This document shows, in pieces, positions 19,774-27,330 of a stretch of DNA of 64,000 bases. The notes beneath the pieces were generated by a model that was not told the DNA's origin, searched no databases, and was given only the letters and a program-made list of their open reading frames with translations. The number at the start of each line of letters is the position of its first letter. Within the stretch, counting starts at the first letter, position 1. This stretch comes from Merdimmobilis hominis (GTDB lineage: Bacteria; Bacillota; Clostridia; Oscillospirales; Ruminococcaceae), in assembly GCF_021109255.1 (NCBI RefSeq), contig NZ_JAJODG010000002.1; one strand, written 5' to 3'. Both the position numbers and the translations under genes were made by a program.

Positions 19774-20793
19774 ATGGCTTCTGTAGATCTGGGAATTGAC
19801 CTTGGCACCGCGACTGTCGTGGTCTATGACAGCACCCAGGGCATTGTGCTCAAAGAGCCTTCGGTGGTGGCCATCAACACCAAAACCGACGAGGTCCTCA
19901 GTGTAGGGGAAGAAGCGTACCGGATGTTGGGCCGCACTCCGGATAAGATTCGGGCAGTCCGCCCCTTGCAGGATGGGGTCATCAGCGATTTTAACAGCAC
20001 CGAGAAGATGATTCAGTCCTTCCTGCGCAAGGTGGGGGGAAACCAGATCATCCGGCCCCGGGTGGCCATCTGCGTCCCCTCCGGCATCACCGAAGTGGAA
20101 TCCCGGGCTGTGGTGGATGCCGCTGTGGCCGCCGGCGCCCGGAAGGTCTATTTGATTGAGGAGCCGGTGGCAGCTGCCCTCGGCGCGGGGATCGACATCT
20201 CCAAGCCCAACGGACACATCATTGTGGACATCGGCGGAGGAACCACCGACATCGCCGTCCTCTCCCTCAACGGGGTGGTGTGCAAAACCTCCCTCAAGGT
20301 GGCAGGGGACAAGTTCGACCAGGCCATTGTCCGGTATGTCCGCTCCACCTATGACGTGCTCATCGGGGAAAAGATGGCCGAACGGCTGAAAATGGAGATC
20401 GGCAGCGTTTTCTTTAACGAGGACGAGGATATCTCCACCGACATCAAAGGCCGCAACCTGCGCACCGGCCTGCCCCAGAAGCTGACCATCACCCGGTCAG
20501 AGCTGAAGGAAGTGCTGCTGGAACAGGCGATGAACATTGTAGTGGCCGTCCAGCAGATTTTGGAGAAGACCCCGCCGGAGCTGGCAGCGGATATTTCGGT
20601 GAACGGCTTGGTGATGACCGGCGGCGGATCAATGCTCCATGGCTTGGACCGGCTGATCTCCCATTACACAAAGGTAAACGCTTTCCTGGCGGAGGACCCG
20701 GTGGACTGTGTGGCCATCGGCACCGGAAAGGCCTTCCAATACCTGGGGGATTTTTTCGATGGTTTTGTCACCTCCTCCACCCACAAACACTGA
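19774..20793 (+). CDS. mreB: Rod-shape determining protein MreB/Mbl family
   Basis: Actin-like cell-shape protein, 339 residues, that forms membrane-associated filaments guiding peripheral peptidoglycan synthesis. Phosphate loop LGIDLGTATVVVY, connecting loop DIGGGTTDIAVLSL and adenosine motif MTGGGSMLHGLDRLI are present. I take ATG 19774, with AAAGGA eight bases upstream, over in-frame starts 9 and 18 nt earlier. It stands alone, without mreC or mreD, so it may be an Mbl-type paralogue instead of the MreBCD-operon copy. A double terminator follows. Confidence 0.92.
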   Translation: MASVDLGIDLGTATVVVYDSTQGIVLKEPSVVAINTKTDEVLSVGEEAYRMLGRTPDKIRAVRPLQDGVISDFNSTEKMIQSFLRKVGGNQIIRPRVAICVPSGITEVESRAVVDAAVAAGARKVYLIEEPVAAALGAGIDISKPNGHIIVDIGGGTTDIAVLSLNGVVCKTSLKVAGDKFDQAIVRYVRSTYDVLIGEKMAERLKMEIGSVFFNEDEDISTDIKGRNLRTGLPQKLTITRSELKEVLLEQAMNIVVAVQQILEKTPPELAADISVNGLVMTGGGSMLHGLDRLISHYTKVNAFLAEDPVDCVAIGTGKAFQYLGDFFDGFVTSSTHKH

Positions 20794-20799
20794 TTGCGG

Positions 20800-20831
20800 C
20801 AGCCCTGGGGGAATTCCCTTGGGGCTGTTTT
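20800..20831 (+). terminator. First terminator after mreB
   Basis: CAGCCC (20800-20805) pairs with GGGCTG (20822-20827), with an inner GGGAATTCCC palindrome, followed by a TTTT run. Confidence 0.7.
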
Positions 20832-20852
20832 GGCGTTTGGATGATCGAAGGC

Positions 20853-20886
20853 AAGAGCCCCCTTCCAGCCGGAAGGGGGCTCTTTC
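20853..20886. terminator. Bidirectional terminator between mreB and CAP gene
   Basis: AAGAGCCCCCTTCC AGCC GGAAGGGGGCTCTT is a perfect stem-loop usable by both converging transcripts. Confidence 0.85.
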
Positions 20887-20907
20887 ACTACAGGGAGGTA
20901 TCCAAAG

Positions 20908-21720
20908 TTAGTAGGTGAACAGCTGGGTCCAATAGAGGGTGCCACCAGCGCCCTGGTAACAGCCAACGCCGATGGAGGTGTAGCTGCTGTTTAGGATGTT
21001 GGCGCGGTGGCCGGAGGAATTCATCCAGCCCTCCATCACTTTTTCGGGGGAGGACTGGCCATAGGCGATGTTCTCACCGGCGCCGCGGAAGCTGACACCA
21101 GCCTCTGTCAGGGCAGAAGAAAAGCTGCTGCCGTTGGGGCGGGTGTGGGAGAAGGAGGAGACGATCTCCTTGGCGCGGACCTGAGCCGCAGATTGTACAG
21201 TGACATCCACCTTCAGCGGGGAGAGGCCGGCCTTGGCCCGCTCCTGGTTTACAAGGTCCGCCACCTGTTTGGCATAGGCCGCCAAGGTGTCGCCATCGTC
21301 GGGGACATTGGGTTTATCCGGTGTTTCCGGTGTCTCCGGCTTGTTCGGCACATCGGGAACCTCTGGCCGATCGCCGCCGATGATGTCATCATCGCCGGGA
21401 AGCTGGCCACAGCCCGGATAGCTTGGCCGGCAGGAACCCCAGTGGTTGCCGCTGCAATTGGAATTCCCAGTGCAGCCGCTTCCAATGATGTTCTGAACCC
21501 AGCCGAACCCGCCTAGTTGGGGACGGCAGTTTTTCAAAAGATCCTGTAGGGAGGATGTATTGTACCCACTGCCTTGGTAGGTCTGGGTGGAATTAGAAAA
21601 AATGGTCGTACCCCATCGGAAGTCGGCCACCTGAGGCTGTGCAAATGCGGTGACCGCCATAGAGGAGGTTGCCAGAGCCGCACAGCCCAGCAGGAGCAGT
21701 TTTTTTGAAATTGGTTTCAT
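20908..21720 (-). CDS. Secreted CAP/SCP-domain protein (YkwD-like)
   Basis: 270 residues. A Sec signal peptide occupies residues 1 to about 28 (KKLLLLGCAALATSSMAVTAFAQ). Residues about 60-105 are a Cys/Gly/Asn-rich linker with at least five cysteines, followed by a Pro/Glu/Asp spacer (PEVPDVPNKPETPETPDKP). The C-terminal CAP domain (about 150-270) shows the signatures VNQERAKAGLSPL, FSHTRPNGSSF, GENIAYG, WMNSSGHRANILNSSYTSIGVG. Such proteins are common in spore formers (CotA-linked SafA/YkwD types), but the role is not known. A minus-strand sigma-A promoter lies at 21752-21780. Confidence 0.88.
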   Translation of the reverse strand: MKPISKKLLLLGCAALATSSMAVTAFAQPQVADFRWGTTIFSNSTQTYQGSGYNTSSLQDLLKNCRPQLGGFGWVQNIIGSGCTGNSNCSGNHWGSCRPSYPGCGQLPGDDDIIGGDRPEVPDVPNKPETPETPDKPNVPDDGDTLAAYAKQVADLVNQERAKAGLSPLKVDVTVQSAAQVRAKEIVSSFSHTRPNGSSFSSALTEAGVSFRGAGENIAYGQSSPEKVMEGWMNSSGHRANILNSSYTSIGVGCYQGAGGTLYWTQLFTY

Positions 21721-21751
21721 TTTTTTCCCTCACTTTCCTAGGTTTGTTGCC

Positions 21752-21780
21752 ATTATACCGTCCAAAAAAGGAATTTTCAA
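21752..21780 (-). promoter_or_regulatory. Sigma-A promoter of the CAP gene
   Basis: On the minus strand TTGAAA (21775-21780) and TATAAT (21752-21757) are separated by 17 nt, about 30 nt from the start codon. Confidence 0.75.
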
Positions 21781-22104
21781 AGTTAAGTTTTGGTAAGGGA
21801 AATCTTGGCCCAATCCCTTGGAAGGCCTTAACCAAAACTCATGTCAGATGCTGGAAGGGGAGGGGAATCCCACCAGATTCACGGCTGGTTCCAGCGGGAT
21901 TGGCAAAGCCTTTGCAAAGATCTGGCAAATCCTCCAAAGGGCGGAGGAAGGGGAATTTTTTGTCTCGGCTAGCTGCGCTTTCAAGGGGAAATCTAACAAA
22001 GCGGCGCTGTGCGGCCGAATCGACTGCCAGGGAAGACCGTTCCCGCAACCGAGTGTTTTCGGCGGCAAGGTGGCGCAATTCCAAAAAAATTGGGAGGGAC
22101 CGAT
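21781..22104. other. Intergenic region before the coat-F-like pair
   Basis: About 320 nt between the CAP promoter and the small coat gene. I find no supported gene. It contains short inverted repeats (for example around GGCTGGTTCCAGC near 21885) but no recognisable RNA family, and no clear sigma-A promoter for the genes downstream. Confidence 0.35.
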
Positions 22105-22290
22105 ATGGCCAACCTGACTTCCAAAGAACTCTCCGCCCTTGAAGATCAGCTGTCGGTGGAGCAAAACCTGGTTAAGAAATACAAGTTGTATGCACAGCAG
22201 TGCACCGATCCCCAGATCCGCACCAAGTGTGAGGAGATCGCCTCCAAACACCAGAGCCACTTCTCTCGCCTGCTGAGCCACTTGAACTAG
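22105..22290 (+). CDS. Small coat-F-like / spore-associated helical protein
   Basis: 61 residues from ATG 22105, preceded by GGGAGGGA; an in-frame extension to 22009 lacks a ribosome site. It is entirely helical (LTSKELSALEDQLSVEQNLVKKYKLYAQQC...KHQSHFSRLLSHLN), with ferritin-like helix spacing as seen in small spore-coat proteins of Clostridia that accompany CotF-family genes. It is 12 nt upstream of the CotF-like gene and surely co-transcribed. Spore localisation is inferred from the family. Confidence 0.7.
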   Translation: MANLTSKELSALEDQLSVEQNLVKKYKLYAQQCTDPQIRTKCEEIASKHQSHFSRLLSHLN

Positions 22291-22302
22291 GAGGGAAACC
22301 AA

Positions 22303-22572
22303 ATGCCGAACAACTGCAATTTTTCCGACCGTGAAATGATGGATGACGCCCTTTCTTCCCAGAAGTTTATTACCGATGGGTACAACGCCTTTGCCAACGA
22401 GTGCGCCACCCCCGCTTTGCTTGCCGAGTTTATGAACCTCCTGGATGAGGAGCATCAAATCCAGCACGACGTGTTTGCCGAGATGCAGAAACGGGGCTGG
22501 TACGCCACCGAACCCGCTGACCAAAACAAGGTCAACCAGGCAAAACAGAAATTCCAGGGGATGACCCTCTAG
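22303..22572 (+). CDS. Spore coat protein CotF family
   Basis: 89 residues with GGAGGG ribosome site. The sequence FSDREMMDDALSSQKFITDGYNAFANECATPALLAEFMNLLDEEHQIQHDVFAEMQKRGWYATEPAD matches the Coat_F family pattern (two antiparallel helices, QK..T..YN, EE..IQ..VF.EM..RGWY). These proteins are found in the spore coat of Bacilli and Clostridia. With its small helical neighbour this is evidence that the host sporulates or descends from a spore former. Confidence 0.85.
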   Translation: MPNNCNFSDREMMDDALSSQKFITDGYNAFANECATPALLAEFMNLLDEEHQIQHDVFAEMQKRGWYATEPADQNKVNQAKQKFQGMTL

Positions 22573-22580
22573 TTTTAGGG

Positions 22581-22638
22581 AATAAAGGCAAAATAAAAGG
22601 GATGGGCAGACGCCCATCCCTTTTATTTTGCCTTTATT
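22581..22638. terminator. Perfect 27-bp stem, bidirectional terminator
   Basis: Bases 22581-22607 and 22612-22638 are perfect reverse complements around a 4-nt AGAC loop; the A-rich left side and T-rich right side give T-tracts in both directions. The last five bases of the minus-strand mscS gene lie inside it. Confidence 0.9.
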
Positions 22639-23464
22639 TCGTTTCATTATTTTTGATGTGCACATCCATTTGCGGGTAGGGGATATTGATCCCCGCAGCG
22701 TCAAAGGCCAGTTTGACCTCCTCCAGCAGGAAGAAGTGGAGGGTCCAGTAATCCGCGCTGTTGACCCACACACGGCAGGTGAGATCGATGCTGTTTTCCC
22801 CGTGTTTGGAAACCCGGATAAAAGGAGCGGGATCGGTGAGAGCCAGGCCGCTCTTCTCCACCTGCTGGGCAATAATCGCTTCCGCCTGCTTGAAGTCATC
22901 CCCATACCCGATGGAAAAGGTCAGATCCAGCCGGCGGGTGGGTTCGCTGGAAAAGTTGGTGATCTTCGCCTTGGCCACATCCCCATTGGGCAGGTAGACC
23001 CGTTTGTTGTCCACTGTGGTCAAGATGGTGTGGGTGATGCCGATCTCCTTGACGGTGCCGTCAAACCCGTCGGCGGCGATGTAATCCCCCACGGCAAAGG
23101 GCTTGGTCAGCAATACTTGGATGCCGCCCGCCAGATTGGAAAGGCTGTCCTTGACCGCCAGGGAGATGGCTAAGCCGACTGCGCCCAAAGCGGTGAGCAG
23201 GGTGGTGATCTCAAACCCTAGAATCTGCAAACAGGTCAAAGCCAACAGTACAATCAGTGAGATGCGGACAATCGACAAGATGAAGGCATGCAGTGTGACG
23301 TCGATCTTGGAGCGGCGCAGCAGGTTCTGCACAAAAGAGATGGCCGATTTGATCAGCGCCCAGCCAATGGCGAATACCACAACGGCCTTTAAAAGGCTGA
23401 AAAGGAAGGGGAGAAGCATGGCCCCTAAAGTGGCCCCCGTTACATTCCATGCGAAGGAAGACAT
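22634..23464 (-). CDS. mscS: Small-conductance mechanosensitive channel MscS family
   Basis: 276-residue membrane protein that opens under membrane tension to protect against osmotic downshock. Three N-terminal hydrophobic helices are followed by the pore helix LLTALGAVGLAISLAVKDSLSNLAGG and the beta domain FAVGDYI...GTVKEIGITHTILTTVDNKRVYLPNG typical of MscS. The C-terminal domain ends in NIPYPQMDVHI. It is monocistronic on the minus strand with a sigma-A promoter at 23509-23537. Confidence 0.93.
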   Translation of the reverse strand: MSSFAWNVTGATLGAMLLPFLFSLLKAVVVFAIGWALIKSAISFVQNLLRRSKIDVTLHAFILSIVRISLIVLLALTCLQILGFEITTLLTALGAVGLAISLAVKDSLSNLAGGIQVLLTKPFAVGDYIAADGFDGTVKEIGITHTILTTVDNKRVYLPNGDVAKAKITNFSSEPTRRLDLTFSIGYGDDFKQAEAIIAQQVEKSGLALTDPAPFIRVSKHGENSIDLTCRVWVNSADYWTLHFFLLEEVKLAFDAAGINIPYPQMDVHIKNNETK

Positions 23465-23508
23465 AATTTCACCTCATTGTAAAATATTAGTAGTTCTTGC
23501 CGATTTTT

Positions 23509-23537
23509 AGTATAACGATTTTCTTTGCAAAAAGCAA
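23509..23537 (-). promoter_or_regulatory. Sigma-A promoter of mscS
   Basis: Minus strand TTGCTT (23532-23537) and TATACT (23509-23514), spacer 17 nt. Confidence 0.7.
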
Positions 23538-23623
23538 CGGCCCACCGGGAAAAAATCCGGGCGGCGGTCCGGCAAAAAAGAGTGTGGATTGGCAAAACTC
23601 CTGCTGGAATGAGGGCTGCGCTC

Positions 23624-23652
23624 TTTCAATTTGCCCTGTTTTGTGTTATAAT
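23624..23652 (+). promoter_or_regulatory. Promoter of candidate RNA upstream of pcrA
   Basis: A perfect TATAAT at 23647-23652 is preceded at 17 nt by a poor -35 (TTTCAA, 23624-23629). Confidence 0.5.
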
Positions 23653-23658
23653 AACGGC

Positions 23659-23849
23659 AATGGCAATTCGTATGCCTTTTCTAGGTTCGCCGGCCTGCCT
23701 TTTACCCCACAATCGAGGCGAAGGAGGCATGGGGACCATTTGCCGGACCTCCCGCTCTGCCCTTTGGGGGCAGGCGCAGCCCAATGCAGAAAAGAGGGAG
23801 GGCCCCTGAACCGGGATGCGGGGAGAAGTTCCGCTGCATCTCTTTTTTT
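23659..23849 (+). ncRNA. Candidate structured RNA of unassigned family
   Basis: About 190 nt lie between a TATAAT promoter and an intrinsic terminator (stem 23815-23840, then TCTTTTTTT). No convincing ORF is present. Long-range complementarity closes the molecule: GGTTC (23684-23688) with GAACC (23808-23812), GGCC (23692-23695) with GGCC (23801-23804), CCTTTT (23698-23703) with AAAAGAGG (23790-23797). Inner hairpins include CTGCCC/GGGCAG and GGAGG/CCTCC. Size and a closing long-range stem would fit a 6S-type RNA, but I cannot assign a family; the SRP RNA tetraloop motif is absent. It could also be a regulatory leader of pcrA. Confidence 0.45.
23815..23849 (+). terminator. Intrinsic terminator of the candidate RNA
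   Basis: GATGCGG...CCGCTGCATC stem followed by TCTTTTTTT, 58 nt before the pcrA start. Confidence 0.75.
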
Positions 23850-23907
23850 GAGCCAGGAAGCCATAGGACTTGGCTGCCCATGCAGCCGCAGCAAGGGAGT
23901 TCCATCT

Positions 23908-26271
23908 ATGATCACAGAATGTTCCAATCGTTTTCAATTGTATAAGCAGAAAATCCTGACCCAGCGCTTTGCCCGGATGAACGATATGCAGCGTCAGGCG
24001 GTGTTCCAGGTGGAGGGGCCGCTGCTCATCCTAGCGGGTGCGGGCAGCGGCAAAACCACTGTTTTGGTCAACCGGATCGCCAATCTGGTGGAGTTCGGCA
24101 ACGCCTATTGGGAGGAGGACGTCCCCCCCTATATCACCGAAGAGGACATGGACTTCCTGGAGCGTGTGGCAGACGGCTCTGAGGAGGACGACGGCCGCCT
24201 GCGGGAGCTGATCGCCTGCCGCCCAGCTAAGCCTTGGCAGATTTTGGCCATCACCTTCACCAACAAGGCCGCCGGGGAGCTGAAAGAGCGGCTTTTTGCC
24301 ATGCTTGGGGAGGATGCGGCGGACATCCAGGCGTCCACCTTCCACTCTGCCTGCGTGCGGATCCTGCGCCGGGAGATCGAGCACCTGGGGTATGGACGGA
24401 GCTTTACCATCTATGATACCGACGACTCCATCCGGGTGATCAAAGAGCAGCTCAAAGCGCTGCGGGTGGATGAAAAATCCTTCAGCCCCCGGTCGATCCT
24501 CTCCTTTATCGGCCAGGCCAAGGACCGGATGACTACCCCGGAGGAGATGCTAAGTGCCGCCGGCGGGGACTATCGCAACGAAGTCATGGCCAAGGTTTAC
24601 GACGGGTACCAAAAGCAGCTGAAAGCCGCCAATGCCCTGGATTTTGACGATATCATCACCTTGACGGTCCGCCTGTTTTTGGAGAACCCAGAGGTTCTGG
24701 AACACTATCAGAACCGGTACCGTTACATCATGGTGGACGAGTACCAGGACACCAACCACGCCCAGTATATGCTGGTTAGTCTATTGGCCCAGCGCCACCA
24801 CAATATTTGCGTGGTGGGGGATGACGACCAAAGCATATACAAGTTCCGCGGGGCGACCATTGAGAATATCATGAGCTTTGAGAAGCAGTTCCCCGGGGCC
24901 AAGGTCATCCGCCTGGAGCAGAATTACCGCTGTACCCAGACCATCCTGGACGCGGCCAACGCGGTGATTGAAAACAACACCGAGCGCAAGGGCAAAACCC
25001 TGTGGACCGACAATGGGGCCGGGGAGAAGGTCACCGTCTACCGGGCCAATGACGAGCTGGAGGAATCCAAGTTCGTGGCGGAGACCATCATGGCTGGGGT
25101 GAACGAGGGCGGCAAATTCTCCGACAACGCCATCCTTTACCGGATGAACGCCCAGTCCAATGCCATTGAGCGGGCCTTTGTCAAATCCGCCATCCCCTAC
25201 CGGATCATCGGCGGGGTGAAGTTCTATGAGCGCAAGGAGATCAAAGACGTCATCGCCTATTTGAGCGTCATCAACAACCCCCGGGATACCCTGCGGCTGA
25301 AACGGATCGTCAACGAGCCCAAGCGGGGCATCGGCGACGCCACCTTGGCCACCTGTGAGGAGATTGCCGCCCAGCTGGACATGGGCCTCTTTGAAGTGAT
25401 GGCGGAAAGCGACCAGTACGCCCCCCTCTCCAAGAAATCCCGGCCGCTGTTGGAATTTGCCCGGATGATGCAGGACCTGATGGCCCAGGTGGATGAGGTT
25501 TCCCTGGTGGAGACCCTGGACGGCCTGCTGGAGAAGACCGGCTACCTCACCATGCTGCGGCAGCAGGGGTTTGAGGGCCAGGGCCGGATCGAAAACATCG
25601 AAGAATTAAAATCCAACATGGTCAAATACATGGAGGAGAACGAGGACGCCACCCTCTCCGGCTTCCTGGAGGAGATCGCCCTTTACACCGATTTGGACAG
25701 CTATAACGCCGACACTGACGCGGTGGTGATGATGACCCTCCACTCTGCAAAAGGGCTGGAGTTTCCCAACGTCTTTATTGTGGGGATGGAGGAGGGGATC
25801 TTCCCCGGTATCCAGGCCATGCACCACCCCGCCGAAGTGGAGGAGGAGCGGCGCCTTGCCTATGTGGGCATCACCCGGGCCAAAAAGCGGCTCTACCTGT
25901 GCAACTCCTCCCAGCGGCTGATCTTTGGGCAGACCGCCCGCAACCGGCCAAGCCGCTTCTTAAAAGAGGTGCCCCAAGAGCTGTGCGACGTCCACGACCA
26001 GACCCTTCTGGCCCGCAAGTTGACCGGCAGCAACAAGGTGGCCCCCAAGCGGCCCCAGCACGCCCAAAACAACATCGGCGTGGCCGCCCAGCACACCGGG
26101 ACCACTATCGCTCTTTCCCCGGGGGACCGGGTAAAGCACAAGGTCTTCGGGGAGGGGATGATCCTCTCGGTCACCCCCATGGGCAACGACCATCTGGTGG
26201 AGATTGCCTTTGAAAAGGTGGGCACCAAAAAGATCATGAGCAACTTTGCCAAGCTGACCAAGCTGTCCTGA
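23908..26271 (+). CDS. pcrA: ATP-dependent DNA helicase PcrA/UvrD
   Basis: 787-residue SF1A 3'-5' helicase for nucleotide-excision repair and removal of RecA or transcription blocks. Motif Ia/I is NDMQRQAV...ILAGAGSGKTTVL (Walker A GAGSGKTT at residues 44-51). Further motifs are FTNKAAGELKER, the Walker B MVDEYQDTN, GDDDQSIYKFRGA, LEQNYRCT and the C-terminal MMTLHSAKGLEFPNVF and YVGITRAKKRLYL. The tail carries the UvrD/PcrA Tudor-like domain (GDRVKHKVFGEGMILSV). I use ATG 23908 with AAGGGAG; the frame stays open for 400 nt upstream, through the terminator region. An acidic insert (YITEEDMDFLERVADGSEEDDGRL) follows motif I. Confidence 0.95.
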   Translation: MITECSNRFQLYKQKILTQRFARMNDMQRQAVFQVEGPLLILAGAGSGKTTVLVNRIANLVEFGNAYWEEDVPPYITEEDMDFLERVADGSEEDDGRLRELIACRPAKPWQILAITFTNKAAGELKERLFAMLGEDAADIQASTFHSACVRILRREIEHLGYGRSFTIYDTDDSIRVIKEQLKALRVDEKSFSPRSILSFIGQAKDRMTTPEEMLSAAGGDYRNEVMAKVYDGYQKQLKAANALDFDDIITLTVRLFLENPEVLEHYQNRYRYIMVDEYQDTNHAQYMLVSLLAQRHHNICVVGDDDQSIYKFRGATIENIMSFEKQFPGAKVIRLEQNYRCTQTILDAANAVIENNTERKGKTLWTDNGAGEKVTVYRANDELEESKFVAETIMAGVNEGGKFSDNAILYRMNAQSNAIERAFVKSAIPYRIIGGVKFYERKEIKDVIAYLSVINNPRDTLRLKRIVNEPKRGIGDATLATCEEIAAQLDMGLFEVMAESDQYAPLSKKSRPLLEFARMMQDLMAQVDEVSLVETLDGLLEKTGYLTMLRQQGFEGQGRIENIEELKSNMVKYMEENEDATLSGFLEEIALYTDLDSYNADTDAVVMMTLHSAKGLEFPNVFIVGMEEGIFPGIQAMHHPAEVEEERRLAYVGITRAKKRLYLCNSSQRLIFGQTARNRPSRFLKEVPQELCDVHDQTLLARKLTGSNKVAPKRPQHAQNNIGVAAQHTGTTIALSPGDRVKHKVFGEGMILSVTPMGNDHLVEIAFEKVGTKKIMSNFAKLTKLS

Positions 26272-26305
26272 CCTGGGTGGGGAAAATCCCCTATTTCCGG
26301 CCGAA

Positions 26306-26340
26306 CGCTGGCTGCCTGGGCCCTTCCAGCGGGCTTTTTT
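26306..26340 (+). terminator. Terminator after pcrA
   Basis: CGCTGG (26306-26311) pairs with CCAGCG (26326-26331), followed closely by TTTTTT. Confidence 0.7.
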
Positions 26341-26351
26341 CCAGAAGCTGT

Positions 26352-26378
26352 CACAAAATCCCCCTACATTCATACAAT
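26352..26378 (+). promoter_or_regulatory. Putative mother-cell (sigma-E/sigma-K-like) promoter of the split gene
   Basis: CATACAAT at 26371-26378 matches the B. subtilis sigma-E -10 consensus CATACANT and eight of nine positions agree with the sigma-K form CATANNNTA apart from a final G. A CACA at 26352-26355, 15 nt upstream, fits the short sigma-K -35 (mACm); the sigma-E -35 is poor. No sigma-A pair is apparent. Spacing to the ATG at 26420 is about 40 nt. Assignment to a sporulation sigma factor is inference. Confidence 0.5.
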
Positions 26379-26419
26379 GATATTGAGCAAAACTCAAATC
26401 TATGAGTAGGAGGATTTCT

Positions 26420-26953
26420 ATGGCTGTTTCAAATGAATACCAGGCACAGAGCGCGGGCTCCGGTTGCTTTAAAGAAGCGGTCTGCATCGATACCAAGCGG
26501 ATCTATGACTCTTGCAGCGACAAGGACTGTTTGGAGGATTTGCAGGTCTTTTTTACAACGGCCCAGCAGCCCATTGTCGACCAGGCCATCTCGGTAAAAG
26601 CGCGGAAGGTGGAGGTTCTCAACGTATACTTAGCAGTGGAGCCGGTCCCCTTTAACAAAGGGTTCTATTCGGTGGATATGACCTTCTTTTTTGGGGTCAG
26701 CTTATCCTGCTACACCTCACCCCTCTCCCCGTCGGTACCAGTAGAAGGTTTGGCTACCTTCTCCAAGAAGGTTATCTTGTACGGCAGCGAGGGCAATGTG
26801 AAGGTATACACCTCAGATCTGACCCGCAGCGACGACTGCCGCGTCAACAACATGCCTAAGGCAAGTGTACAGGTGTGTGCCCACAAACCGCCGTTTTCCC
26901 TTGGAAATATCAGTTTGGGGAGAGGATTTTCCCCGCAATTTGGAGGGATTTGA
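26420..26953 (+). CDS. 5' part of an interrupted conserved cysteine-rich gene
   Basis: ATG 26420 follows AGGAGGA. The first 152 codons (to 26875) encode the N-terminal part of a conserved clostridial protein of unknown function (CFKEAVCIDTKRIYDSCSD, KDCLEDLQVFF, VEVLNVYLAVEPVPFNKGFYSVDMTFFFGV, GLATFSKKVILYGSEGNVKV, MPKASVQV). After VQV the frame enters foreign DNA and ends after 25 unrelated residues at TGA 26951-26953. The rest of the protein, beginning VDPICLSC, lies at 29595-29927. From memory, homologues read straight through this joint as VQVVDPI. The stop lies 2 nt before the lrgA start, whose ribosome site is inside this ORF, so in the unexcised state lrgAB is coupled to it. The promoter looks mother-cell specific. 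Confidence 0.8.
   Translation: MAVSNEYQAQSAGSGCFKEAVCIDTKRIYDSCSDKDCLEDLQVFFTTAQQPIVDQAISVKARKVEVLNVYLAVEPVPFNKGFYSVDMTFFFGVSLSCYTSPLSPSVPVEGLATFSKKVILYGSEGNVKVYTSDLTRSDDCRVNNMPKASVQVCAHKPPFSLGNISLGRGFSPQFGGI
26869..26875 (+). repeat. Left attachment core (attL side)
   Basis: ACAGGTG, identical to 29588-29594. It straddles codons gta-CAG-GTG of the interrupted gene, in the same phase as the right copy. Confidence 0.75.
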
Positions 26954-26955
26954 AG

Positions 26956-27330
26956 TTGAAATATCTGAAACAGTTTGGACTCATCTGCGCCATCGCCCTG
27001 TGCGGGGATCTGGTCAAAGAGGCCACCGGCCTGCCCATCCCCGGCAACATCATCGGGATGCTGATGCTCTTTTTCCTGCTGCTCACCGGCTTGGTGAAGC
27101 TGGATGCAGTGGAGGACACCGCCGAGTATCTGATGAGCATTATGTCGGTGATGTTCATCCCATTGGGGGCGGGTATCCTCACCAACTTCCACCACATTCA
27201 AAACGACCTGCTGGGCATTGTGCTGACCCTGGTGGCCACCACGGTGGCCACCTTTACCGTCACCGGCCTGGTGGTGGAGTTTTTGAGCCGTGCCAAAGAG
27301 AAATCCAAGGGGGAAACCGCCCATGAATAA
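26956..27330 (+). CDS. lrgA: LrgA/CidA family membrane protein
   Basis: 124 residues, four hydrophobic helices, starting at TTG 26956 eight bases after GGAGGG (26942-26947). Family features are LKQFGLICAIALCGDLVKEATGLPIPGNIIGMLMLFFLLLTG at the N-terminus (the PxPGxxxGMxxLF motif) and LSIMSVMFIPLGAG. LrgA/CidA proteins were described as holin/antiholin-like; in B. subtilis and S. mutans relatives the pair acts in pyruvate uptake. Which applies here is unknown. Its start lies 2 nt after the stop of the interrupted gene and it overlaps lrgB, so expression probably depends on the split gene's promoter while the element is integrated. Confidence 0.88.
   Translation: MKYLKQFGLICAIALCGDLVKEATGLPIPGNIIGMLMLFFLLLTGLVKLDAVEDTAEYLMSIMSVMFIPLGAGILTNFHHIQNDLLGIVLTLVATTVATFTVTGLVVEFLSRAKEKSKGETAHE

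Noticed and set aside
23659..23849. SRP (4.5S) RNA
   Set aside because: The conserved domain IV motif (CAGGTCCGGAAGGAAGCAGC-like) is not present on either strand.
23497..23907. N-terminal extension of pcrA by 137 codons
   Set aside because: The extension crosses a promoter and strong terminator and is not similar to helicase sequence; ATG 23908 has a proper ribosome site and fits family length.
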